Source of the DNA: Polyrhizophydium stewartii
Lineage: Eukaryota > Chytridiomycota > Chytridiomycetes > Rhizophydiales
Assembly: GCA_027604665.1 (NCBI GenBank)
Contig: JADGIZ010000121.1
Location: 1 to 24,770 of the forward strand
Direction of reading: 5' to 3'
DNA: 24,770 nucleotides
Part shown: positions 1 through 10,800 of the stretch, in pieces
Layout: each line of letters opens with the position of its first letter
Numbering within the stretch: position 1 is the stretch's first letter
Notes under the pieces: generated by a model
What the model was told of the DNA's origin: nothing
What the model saw: only the letters and a program-made list of their open reading frames with translations
Databases searched by the model: none
Position numbers and translations under genes: made by a program

Positions 1-1400
1 AGATACTCGCCAGGGCGCAGCACTACTGGCAGTCGCTCGACGAACTGGCCCTCAACCCCGAGGTCCGCATCCATCCCCTCGCCCTTCCGCAGCAGGCCGA
101 CCGGCCCGCAAACCTTGCGCAGCTGACCTGTGTCCACCCGCGCAGGAGTACCGTAAGCACCTCGGCGCCCTCGCCAAGGAGTTCAAAGCCGAGCGCCTCG
201 TCAAGCCGGGCTTCGTGGTCTTCGCCACCGGCACCCTTGTCAACGGCACCTCGCAGCACGCCCTCAACATCGCCCGCTCTCGCGCAGTCCCCGCGCAAAC
301 CGACCCAAACATCATGCCCGTGCTGCTGTCCAACGTCCGCATCTTCGCAAACTACAAGGGTGCGTCACCCGCCTTCGCCGCTCACATGCAGCTCGCACGC
401 CGCGCGACAAGGCAGTGACACGCCCTCGCCCTCTCTAGGCGAAACGTGGAACGTCTGCGACGCCGTCTTCAACCCAACCACACTGGATCGCTGCGACCAC
501 GACGAGGCGTTCATGCAAGAAATGCTCGAGCTGGCGCTCGGCTGCCTCAAAGACACCGAAGGGATTACATACGATAAATCCAGTGGGTACCGCACATCGC
601 ATTCTTCCGTCCGAGACCCCTGGCACAAACCAGCTGAGTCAAAACCGGCATCAACAGCCTTCAGGATCGAGAAAGACGCCTATTATGGCTCCTACGGCTG
701 GAACGACAAAACTGGCGAGTCGGTCGGACACACGAACCCACGCACATCGACCGCCGAGCCACCTCTCCGACCATGTCCGCGAAGCGATTCCGAAGCGGCC
801 GCCCTGAACGTCAGCGCTTCGTTTTGTGACGCAACGGCCGAAAACTATCCTGGGCCGGATGAGTCAATTTTGTCCGAGCTTGTTATCCCAAGCAGCGCAT
901 CCTGCCCCGCGGCCCCCAGCTCTGGCGCGCTAATCCAGGAAGTCGAGGATGCGTCGCTTGGCATGCCGAACCCACATGTCACGGACGATAGCGGCGGCTA
1001 CAGTCCGTCGATCAAAGATCCGCACTCTCAAATCAGCATCGAGAAAGCCTCGACAGATGCAGACACCTTGGATGGCCAGCTTGAGCGACCTTTGGTGGCG
1101 ATCAAGGATCTTGGCGCGCGACTCAAGATTGTCGTGATGCTGCCTGGGGTGGTGCGCATATTCTGTTTGGGATCCTGTTGAAGCCTCTGGCTTATGCTCT
1201 CTGGCTGATACCCGGCGCTGCAGGCCTCGTCGAGTGAGATCGACTATCGTTTCGCCCGGCGCCACCTGCGACTCAAGGCAGGCGATCGCTTCCAACTGGA
1301 CCTGCAGCTGCCGTGCGACATTGTTCCTGCAAGCGAGTCGGGCGAGTATGTCAAGTCAAAGTGCCGTCTCAATCTCTTTGTCAGCAAGGTTGATCCGTGA
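1..1400 (+). CDS. PIH1 domain protein, PIH1D2-like (5' end cut by window edge)
   Basis: Likely an HSP90/R2TP-type co-chaperone; PIH proteins help assemble axonemal dyneins and other complexes in the cytoplasm. Exons: 1-62, 146-359, 439-1151, 1224-1400; phases close and the stop is TGA at 1398-1400, giving 387 residues in the window. The N-terminal helix (HYWQSLDELALNPEYRKHL) and the following PGFVV resemble PIH1D2. The PIH1 core shows the INIA-type strand, the CDAVFNPTTL strand (family: YDVVxNP) and the helix FMQEMLELALGCLKD. A Ser/Pro-rich linker leads to a C-terminal CS/p23-like domain with LPGVASSSEIDY and a two-strand LDLQLP segment, joined across the 1152-1223 intron. Only about 10-20 residues should be missing at the start. 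The PIH1 plus CS-like architecture is clear; the choice of PIH1D2 over PIH1D1 or DNAAF6 is inference. Confidence 0.82.
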
Positions 1401-1590
1401 CCCGGCGGGCTGCGTGCATGGCGAGATCAACGGCCCCTGCGTGCTTTCCAGCGAATGAAAGTCGGCTTGCTCCGAAACCCGCCAGCAGCATCGATCGCCT
1501 CCTGAAGACCCCGATCCCCACCAGCGTGCAAGCCCCAGAGCACGCCGGACACCGCGACTCACCCCGCCGCCTCACACCCATCGGTTCAGC

Positions 1591-4500
1591 ATGAGCACAA
1601 ACGCCCGAGCCTCAACCCCGGCGGCCACGGCAGCATCGGCGGATGAGCCCGCTGCCGCCTCCGCCGCGACTGCTGTCGCGACCTCGAGGCCCAAGGCCGC
1701 CGAGGCCGCTGCCCATGGCCCGACCGCCGCCCAGCCCGAGGCCAGCACCCCTTCAAGCATGACGGCCCAACCGACCTCGGCGAGCTCGGCCGGCAACTCC
1801 AAGCGCATGCGCGCAGGCACGCACGCCAAGGGCCGCAGGCGCGCCGTGATTGAGGATCACTCGACGGAAGACGAGGCCGACGACCAAGGCGCTGGCCGCG
1901 GCGCTCGCAGCAGAAAGCGAGCCGCAGCCAGCGACGACGACGATGACCAGGACGAAACGAGCTCGTCGAGTAGCAGCAGCAACGACGAAGACAGCGACGC
2001 AGAAACGGGCGACGACGACGACGAGGTGGGCTGCTTTGGACACGCCCCTGCACACACACACACTCATCCACCCGGGGCAGCACGCTGACGACGCTGGCTC
2101 TCGGGACCGCCGCCTGCTCCTGTGCCGTTCTGGTTCTTGATCGGTGCGCCGCTTTCGCTGCGTTGCGGCACGCCGACCGGCCGCCCTGTTGAGCGCAGAC
2201 CGCCTGCGCCATCTGCGGCAAGGACTACAGCCCCGCCAAGAACTGCATCGTGCTGTGCGACGGCAAAGGTGGACCCGCCGCCCGCATCTTGCCTGCCCGT
2301 GCAGGAGCTTGTCCGCTCGTGCAAGAGCGTGCCCGCTGACCCGCTTCCGCCGGCCCAGACTGCGATATCCCCGTTCACCAGAGTGCGTTTGCGCCGTCTG
2401 TGCTACAGACACAAACTTGCGGCGATCTGTTGGGCTGACGACCGGCCGCTGTGGCGCCAACGGCCCCTCTCTCAGAGTGCTATGGCATCGACGTCGTTCC
2501 CCCCGGCGACGAGAAGTGGTTCTGCCAGAGGTGCGCCAGCGAGCGCCGCCAATTCTTGCTCTTCGGTCTCTCCCGTACTGACCAACCATGCTCCATGCAG
2601 ATGTGAAGACAATGTCCCGGTCGATAAGACGGTGGGCACATCATCGTGCCCGCTCACGCCAGCCGCCCCGCCCGACGCTCACCCGCACGTTGCCAGAACA
2701 TTGTGTGTTGCCCCGAACGAGGCGGCGCGCTGAAGCGCACACAGGTACCCAAGCAGTACATCCACGCCGTCTGCGCGCTCGCAAATCCGTCCATCGATGT
2801 CGAAAAGAACAGCATCACCGTCGAAAAGTGGCTGCTCGACAAGGAGGTGCGTCTTGTGCAATCTGCTCGCTTATTTTGGCGCATCTGACTCTTGGCGACG
2901 CTGTGCAGAAATGCTACATTTGCAGCGAGAGCAAGGGCCTGACGGTCGCCTGCAGCATCGCCGCGTGCAAGCGCTGGTTCCACGTCACATGTGGTGTCAA
3001 AGAGGGAATCCTCGATCCGCCGTCGCGCAACGTCGCCAAGTCGCAGATCCTGTGCGCCGAGCACAAGCAGAAGCCAAGCCGCGGACAAACACACAAGCGC
3101 GGCGGCGCGCAAGCAGGCGGCCGCACATCCGCCGCTCAGTTCAACGCAAGCAACAGCGGAGGCAACAGCACGTCGACCAGCAGCGGAAACAGCTCCAGCT
3201 CCGCGGCCAAGAGGCGGCGACGAGGGAATACCGACAAGGACGGAAATTGGGAGGCGCATACCAGCTCGAGCGACGACGAGGACGAGAAAGGCTCCATCGA
3301 CATTGAGATGCCCGATGCCGATGGCGACGAAACGATGACGCCGACCAAGGCCGAGCAGGCCAGCTCGTCTTCTCGCGCCGGCGGGCCAGGCGCCGCTGCC
3401 GGTGCATCGGGCTCCGGCGCGTCCGCTGCTGGAAACAGCACCAAGCTCAAGGCCCGCCGCTCCGGCGCAGGCGGCCCTCTGGCCGGCTCGACTGGCAATG
3501 CGTCCGGTACGTCTGGAGCCGCTGGTCAGTCCCGCCCGGGACTAGGCGACCGCCGCCCCGACGACGCGCAGGACGCGGCCAGCGGGTCCGCTCAGCCGCG
3601 TGTGCCAGTCAGATCTAGTGGCCCAAGCCCCGCTCCTGGCACCGAAACTCGCCGCGTGGAGCCACTGGGTATGGCCAAGAAGACCAGCGACCCCGTGGCG
3701 GGCAATAAGTTTGGAAGTCGCCCGCTGGCCGCCAACCAGGCAATCAAGATGACCTCTGGCGACAAACCGTGGCTCAAGGAGTCGTCGGTAAGCCGCGTCA
3801 CCTCTCGGCACCGCATCGGTTGGTTAGGCTGATCAAGTCTCCCGCCACAAGCGGGCAAGCCTCTCCTCGTCTCTCAACGCAGGCACGAGCACAGGTGCCC
3901 AAGACGATGCGGCTGCGAGACAAGGCCGCACCAGCATGGCTCCATTTGGGTAAGCGTGTCATCCGAGGCTGGCAACATGAGGCATGACTGCTGACGCGCG
4001 GGCCCTGGTGGATGCTGCTCAGATCGGCGAGCGCGGGATCCTGGCTGATGGAGAAGATCGCGGCCATCAAGAGCACGATTGCCGAGATCGAGAGCATGCC
4101 TCCCAACGTCCGACGTGGGTTGTCGAACACTCGGAGATCGATGGGCGTTCCTGTTGTCGTCTTGCTGACTGTGTTGGTCCGACAGGCGCGCTTGGACGCG
4201 AGCCACCAACAAGCGGCAGCTCAGCAATCCCCGGCGCGCAGCATCAGCCCGCCACATCAGCCGCGGCATCATCGCCGCTGGACTCGCTGTTGGACAGCTC
4301 ATATCAGGATCTCTCGCGCATCATTGACGAGCGCGACGCCGAGATCCGCATGCTCAAGCAGCAGCTGCAAGTTAGCCAGGCCGAGGTGCAGCGGCTGCAA
4401 CAAGATAATGTGCGCATGCGGTCCATGCCTGCTTCAGTCTCGCAGAGCTCTCTCTACGGCGACGGCGCAAGCGCTGGACAGCCCGATCCGACGCTGCAGT

Positions 4501-4751
4501 TGCAGTATGCGGCGCTGCAGGACAACCTCGAGGTGATATTCGGGTATCTGAATCTGCCGCAGATGCCGAATCCAACCAAGAGCGACATGGACGCATACGT
4601 CTCGACGCTGCGGTCGATCATCGAGCGTGCGAAGCGTTCGGGCAACGGAGGAAACGGCGCAAATTCATTTGTGAAGGCAGACCCGCTAGCAGACTCGGGC
4701 AACGGCGCCATGTTTACGTCAGCGTTGCGCCGCAGCCAGGCGGAGAGCTGA
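1591..4751 (+). CDS. AF10/AF17-like protein with PHD - Zn knuckle - extended PHD (PZP) module
   Basis: Probable nuclear chromatin reader; in animals AF10/AF17 bind histone H3 through this module and recruit DOT1L through a C-terminal zipper. Exons: 1591-2025, 2199-2268, 2359-2382, 2476-2530, 2601-2631, 2697-2846, 2909-3787, 3852-3949, 4023-4114, 4186-4751 (799 residues). Residues 1-145 are Ala/Ser-rich with acidic tracts. PHD1 (about 146-205) has CAIC, LCDGKDC, VHQKC and WFCQRC. The extended PHD (about 206-315) has CCPERGGALKRT, HAVCAL, CYIC, FHVTC and LCAEH; ALKRT is typical of AF10/AF17. The middle is Ser/Gly/Ala-rich with a basic KRRRRG and an SSSDDEDE tract. Helices near 590-611 and a coiled coil near 650-690 (DERDAEIRMLKQQLQ) end the protein. 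The splice at 3788-3851 uses an AAG acceptor chosen to keep frame and is the weakest junction. JADE/BRPF proteins share the module but usually carry other domains. Confidence 0.8.
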
Positions 4752-4891
4752 AGTAAATCCCTTTTTTGTTCCGTGAAACCTGGCATCGCTTTCATAGCTG
4801 CTCTTCAGTCGCTTTCAGCAGCTATCGACATGGTGTAGTCCTTCATCGCGTCTGCCCAGCGTGCTTGCATGCCGCGCCTGCAGGCCGGTCG

Positions 4892-7800
4892 TTAGATGTC
4901 TGTACCCAGCCAGCGCACGAGTGCATACGGCGCTGCATGCGCAACCCACGTTTGCCCGCGCCTCATGTACGCTGCGCTGTCGCGCGGCACAAGCTCGACG
5001 ACCTTGGTAAACGCGCGCTCGGCTTCGGCGTACTTGCCTGCGCAGTGGCCGTCAGCCAAGGGTGCCTTTCAGGGGCCGACGTACTTCTGAAAATCCGCTT
5101 CTCACCGAGCGACTGCAGCAGATGGCCTCGGTTGAAGTGCACCTGCGGCGAGTTGGGGTCGATCTGCGCGGCGATGTCGAGGTCTCGCAAAGCGCCTCGC
5201 GTGTCATTCAGCATGACCCGACAGATGCCGCGGTTCAGCAGTGCTGCCTTGTCCTGCGAGTTGGCCTCAATCGCCTGAAGTCCGCCAAAGGTCAGTGGTC
5301 CTGCAATAGCGGCTCCAGTTCGCCTCTCGCTGCATCACCGACCTTGTCAAAGTATGATATCGCGTGCTCCCACAGCTTCTGCCGCATGTACAGGTTTGCG
5401 GCGTTGAAGAACGCCAGCCCATAGCTGCCGTCCGCTGCAATGGCTGCCTGTAGAGTGTCGAAAACCCGTAAGCATCATGCAAAGAGCATTTGCTACGGCA
5501 GATCACCAACCTTGTAGCTTTGCAGCGCCGAGACGTCGTCGTTGAGGGCCTGGAAAATGACGCCGCGGTTTGTGAGGAATTCGGCGTTTGAAGGCGATAT
5601 TTCCTGCGCGTTTGACTGTCAGCGCGCAGCTGACTCGCACGGCTATGCGACGGACGGCGCGGTGTCTCACTATGGCGCGCGTGATGTCGATGAGCGCCGC
5701 AAATGCGTTCTTCATCGTCAGGTGCACGATGGCGCGTCCCTCGAGCGCCGCGGTGCAGTGCTTGTCGATAATGAGCGCGATAGTGAAAATCTCCCATGCC
5801 TTGAGAGGCTTGCCCTCGGTCTGCATGGAGTATGCGATGTTGACATACGCCTCGGCGCAGCGCGGATACATGTGGATCACGCGCGCGTAGTCGCGTCTAT
5901 GCAGGGGGAGCGTCAACCGAAGCCGCGGTGGCTCATTATCCTGATGAATCGTGGGGCGATCGCACCTTGCCAGCCTGAGGTTGCCCATGGAGGCATACAC
6001 GTTTCCGCGGCCAAGCAGTGCCTCGTGCATGAATGGATTAAGGTCCAGGGCCTGCATTCGGAGCTTCAGCTTATGGCTGTTCCAAATGAATCAACCTGGC
6101 CTTGACTCACCATCGAGAACTCGTCGATGCTTTCCTGGTTGCGGCCGACCTTTTGAAGGCATAGGCCAAGCAGGCCGCGCAGCTTTGCGTCCTGGGGGAA
6201 GTGGTCGCGTGCGGCATACAAGTCCAGCAGCGCGTTCTCGTGATCTCCTTTCTTCCAATAGATCAGCGCACGGTTGCGGTACGCATTCTGCCATCATTGT
6301 CAGCAGCTCTACAAGTAACACATCAGGACAAAGGATCCGACGCACAGAGTCATCGTTGAGCAGCAGAACAATGCTATAGTCCTTGATTGCGTTCTCGGGA
6401 TCGTTCAGCAGCTGATACGTTACGGCGCGGTTGTAGAACGCAAAGTGGCTCGTCTGCCATGTGCCATGGCGAAGTCAGCGACAGACTAAGCCAAGCAAGC
6501 GCACTCGCCGGCGACGTACCTTGTCGATGTTGATTGCCTTGGAGAAGTCGGTAATGGCGAGACCATACTGGTTGAGCTTGCACTTGCAGGCACCGCGCAG
6601 CAGGTGCGAGCGGATGCTCGTCGGCTCAAGCTTGAGCGCCTCGTTGCAGTCCTCGATGCCCTTTGCATACATTCCTGCGCGGCACACAGTGAGCAACACG
6701 GGCGTCAAGCCGGCACCAGGGTTGGCCCGAGGCACGCACCCTTGGCGTGGTGGTACGAGGCGCGAGTGAGATAGGCATCAAAGAACTTTTCGTCGTACTG
6801 TATCGCCAGATCGAGATCTGCGACTCCCGTGTCGTTGCCCTCGTACAGCTTGCACAGACCACGATGGTAGTATGCCTTGGAATACGTCGGCATGAGCGTG
6901 ATGCACTTTGAGAACTCGATGGACGCCGACGACCAGTCGCGCAGGTGCTCAAAGCAGATGCCGCGCTGCAGGAACACCTGTGGGTCGTTTTGGCTGTAGT
7001 CCAGAGACGAACTCAGGTCGCGCAGCGCGCCGCGGAAGTCGCCGCAGCGTATGCGCGCCTTGGCAATTAGCAGCAGCAGCGCCGGGTCGTCGATGCTCTG
7101 CGTCTTTTTCCGCTCGTCAAATTCGTCAATGACCTGCTTGTACTTGCGCTGGAAGCAGAGCACAAGAGCACGCTGTTGAGGTGCAAGTAAGCATGTGACA
7201 GCGATCCGCATCGTGCGTCCGGCGATCACGGACCTGAATAAAGGTTTGTGCGATGCTGGAATTGAGGTCAAAGGCAGCGTGGAAATCCATTGTGGCCTCA
7301 GCCATCAGTCTATGCAAGCCAAAAACCGTTAGCACGTGCACGAGCCTGTTACTGGCTCAAGCAACGCACCCCTGCTTCAAAAGAAGCCTTCCGCGGTACA
7401 GGAACAACAAGTAGTTGTTTGGGCAGAGATGGATTGCACGGCTGTAGTCCTTGACGGCCTTGTCGACATAAGCCATTGCCACCAATTCGCGGTTCATCAT
7501 CCGATGCGATTTGCGGCCCAGCGGATTCGCCTCGGCAATCTCGGCAATAGCTTCCGAGTGCATCAGCTGGTAGAGCTCGCCGCGGCAGAGATACGTCTGG
7601 AGGTTGATGGGATCTGCGCGCGGCACGGTTCGCCGTCAGCTCTATTGAGCGTATCGAGAGCACGCGCCTGCAACTTGGCCAGACCATTTGCTATCGACTT
7701 GTTGAGGGAATAGAGCGCTTTTGTGTATTCCTTGAAATAGCGCATGTGCAAGATGCCCAAGTTGAGATACGCCTTGGACTTGGTTGCATCGAGCTCGATG

Positions 7801-10800
7801 ACTGCGTGCTGTGGGTCAGTAGGGGCAGATTCAGATTGGGCCTCTGCCAGACGCACCGGCTGCATAGTCGGCGATTGCCAGATCATGCTTCTCGAGCTTG
7901 TGATATACTTTGGCTGCGGTTGACGTTAAGCGCAGCATTAGCGTAAGATACCCCACATCGTCAACAGCACATCTTACCTCGCTGGTAGAATGCATCGCTA
8001 TTAGCGCTTGTGTCGTCAAGCAGGATCGAGATGCTGAGGTCCTGTATCGCTCTCTCTGGATTGCGCTCGCGCAGCAAGCAGCCGCGGTGGAAAAAGAACT
8101 GCGCGCGGTTTGGCGCGATGCGGATCGACGTTGTGAGGTCCTACATGGCGAAATGGGCATTCTGGGTCAGCAGAATGCAACAGAGTCTGGTGCGATTCAA
8201 TCCAATACTTGCGTCAAGAGCCTCCTCGTATTTTGCTATAGAAGCATACGCTCGCCCGCGAAACATAAACGCCTGTGCATTTTCTGGGTTGATGATGATG
8301 AGTTTCGAGAATGCCTGAATGGCGTCCTCCCACAGCTGCTTCTGGAAGCTGTATATCGCCTGATTGTAGATGGCGTGCTCGTTGGTCGGATCCAGCAGCC
8401 GCACCATGCGAAAGTCCTCGTTTGCATAGACCAACTCATTTTCGGCCTCAAATAGACAAGCGCGATTGTAGTATCCGTCGGCGTCCTCGGGTTTGAGACG
8501 GATCACGGCCGAGTAGTTGACAATCGCAAGTTTGATGATTCCCAGCGCCTGGTAGATGCGCGCCTTGGTCTGAAAAGCGCCAAAGTGCATTTTGTTGTTG
8601 TCCGTGATGCTGTCAAGGTCTTGCAGAGCACTCTCGACGTCGTTGTGGCGCAGGTAAAGCTGATGTCGATGCCAATACGCATCCGAGTTGAACTGGTCTG
8701 CGACGTAGCTGTGAGCGCCGCGTGCTTTGGTGCGTCACGCTGAGGCGAGCACTCACCGTAAATGATGGCCTTATCAAGATCATCCATTGCCTGCGTAAAC
8801 TTTCCAAGACGCGAGAGCAGTATGGCGCGCTTGCGCAGGTTTGCCGGAATCGGCACCGTGGAAGCCTGGATGACGGCGTTCAGGCGTTCCACTTCTGCGG
8901 AAATCTCATCCAAACTCGGTCCTTTGACCTCACTGCCGTCCGCAGTCAGAATGGGTGTCCCCGACGCATCGAGAGGCGGACCAGGATCGTCAAACGTCGG
9001 ATATCGGGCACGCTCCACGGCGTTCATGCCCGTCTTGCGCCGCTCAATGTCATGCACGACCTGATAAAGCGATTGCCCGACGCCGCGTATATACCCGTTG
9101 GTCTGCAAGGCATGAAGCAGCAGCTTTCGGCTTGTGAGCAGCGACGATTCTTGCTCCATGTCGCCGGGATCTTCGCCCTCCATCGCTTCGCCATGTTCGG
9201 CCGCATTGCGCTTGTCACCTGAGGCAGGATTGCCAACACCAGCTGATGGAGCGTCGACGTTTTGAATGTTGACGATGATGCCGATTGACGGCCGTGCAGT
9301 GGCCGTGCTTGCTTGCTCGGAGCTCAGCGACAGCCCAAGTCCCGCGCCAGACTTGCGACGCTGATGAGCATAGTACTGCGCGGGATCGACACGGACCTCG
9401 AGAGCCAGCTGGCTATCAGCCAGTACACCTTGCGAGCCCGAGCGCCGCTTGTGCGCCGACGGTGTGCGTGATCGAGCCGCCCGTGTGGATCCCGGACGCA
9501 AGTCATGACCCACACCTGGAGATAGCATATCGCTTCGGTTTGGGCTGGCGGCGCCAACCCTCTGCGGCGAAGACCGCGCGGACCGCCTGTCATCCTCGGG
9601 TCGCATCATTTTGAGTACAACCTGCTTGTTGATGGTCTTCTTGATCATGCGCCAGAGTTTGGGCTTCGCAGTGGACGAAGGAAGCCCAAGAGACAGTGTT
9701 TTGCCTGCCGAGGGAAGCCTCTCAGAGGAAGTCGTCTTTGCTGGCGACCTGAGCCCGCTTCGCTGCTTTGGCGAGGACCCTGCTTCATGGTCAGCACCGG
9801 CCATATCTTCTGGCAATTCGAGGCGGACTGACATGCCTTCACTGCCATCGCCCTCGTCGCTGTTGCCGCCATCGTCGTTTGTGCGCACGTACGCGCTCGA
9901 CATATTGGCTTCGTCGTCATCGTCGCCGTCGTCGTCATCTTCAGCGCCGTCTTGGGCCAGCATACTGCTGCTCGCAGTTGTTTGTTGCCGCGCAGCATCG
10001 ACGTATCCATCGCGACTAACGCTTTCTGGTCGACTTTGGGCGACCTTGGATGCAGAACTATTTAACGAGCGCGACAAGCTCCTTCCGTCTGCAGACTTGG
10101 TCAGTTTGGAGCGTGATCCGCCGACAGGAGAACCGGATTGTCTGCCGTAGCTGGACCTGTGCTGTGGCGACGACGAGCGAGAGCGGGCCGAAGGCGACCG
10201 AGGTGCACGAGGAGTTTGGAGCGCCGATGAGCGAGAGTCCTCAAGCGCAAAGGAAACTTGGAGCCCTCCAGTGGACTCCAGCTTGCGCGAAGCTCCTGCC
10301 GAGCCTATGCAATGGTTGCTTTGGGCCGCTTGGCTGGTTCGGTCGGGCAGCTGCTGTTGATCACGAGTGAATGGGCCATCGAGCAGCGACGGGGTAATGA
10401 GGCCATCTGGGGTGACCCACTCCACGGTAGCCTGCGCCGAGAGTGCGTCGGCCTCCTGCTCACGAAGGGCCTCCACGCTTGGCATACGCAAGGCGCCAGA
10501 CTTTGCAAACTCATTCACCGATACACTTGAGCCTCCTTGCCCATCGGAATCGCATGAATCGAGTTGTGCTGCTTGAGCGCCGAGATTTGGGGCTCGTTCG
10601 GCAGACGATGCGTTGGTCGTTTGCGCCTTTGACTGTGAAGCTGCCTCTTCACCAGCCGCGTCGCGTGTGTGAGAAGGTCGGCTGCTCAGACCTGAATGAG
10701 TCGGGGACAAATGTGGCTGAGATGACGCAGCAGCTGTGTCATGTGGTGCCCGAGACAGCTTCGCAAGTTGCTGCATGGAGCCAAGCGCTGCGAGTGAGTC

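Noticed and set aside
2052..2063. Short CA repeat as a microsatellite feature.
   Set aside because: Only about six units, inside an intron, without further structure.
2026..2198. A 42-nt micro-exon at 2079-2120 splitting the 173-nt intron in two.
   Set aside because: Phase allows it, but it adds no recognisable residues, needs a 53-nt intron, and contains the CTGAC that best serves the single longer intron.
2588..3832. A 414-codon plus-strand frame read as one gene.
   Set aside because: It begins inside introns of the AF10-like gene; only 2909-3787 is coding.
3788..3882. Intron ending at the CAG before 3883 in the AF10-like gene.
   Set aside because: It puts the next exons out of phase and leads to a stop at about 4047. 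A 40-nt intron ending at 3827 keeps frame but is shorter than any other here, so I preferred the AAG acceptor at 3851.
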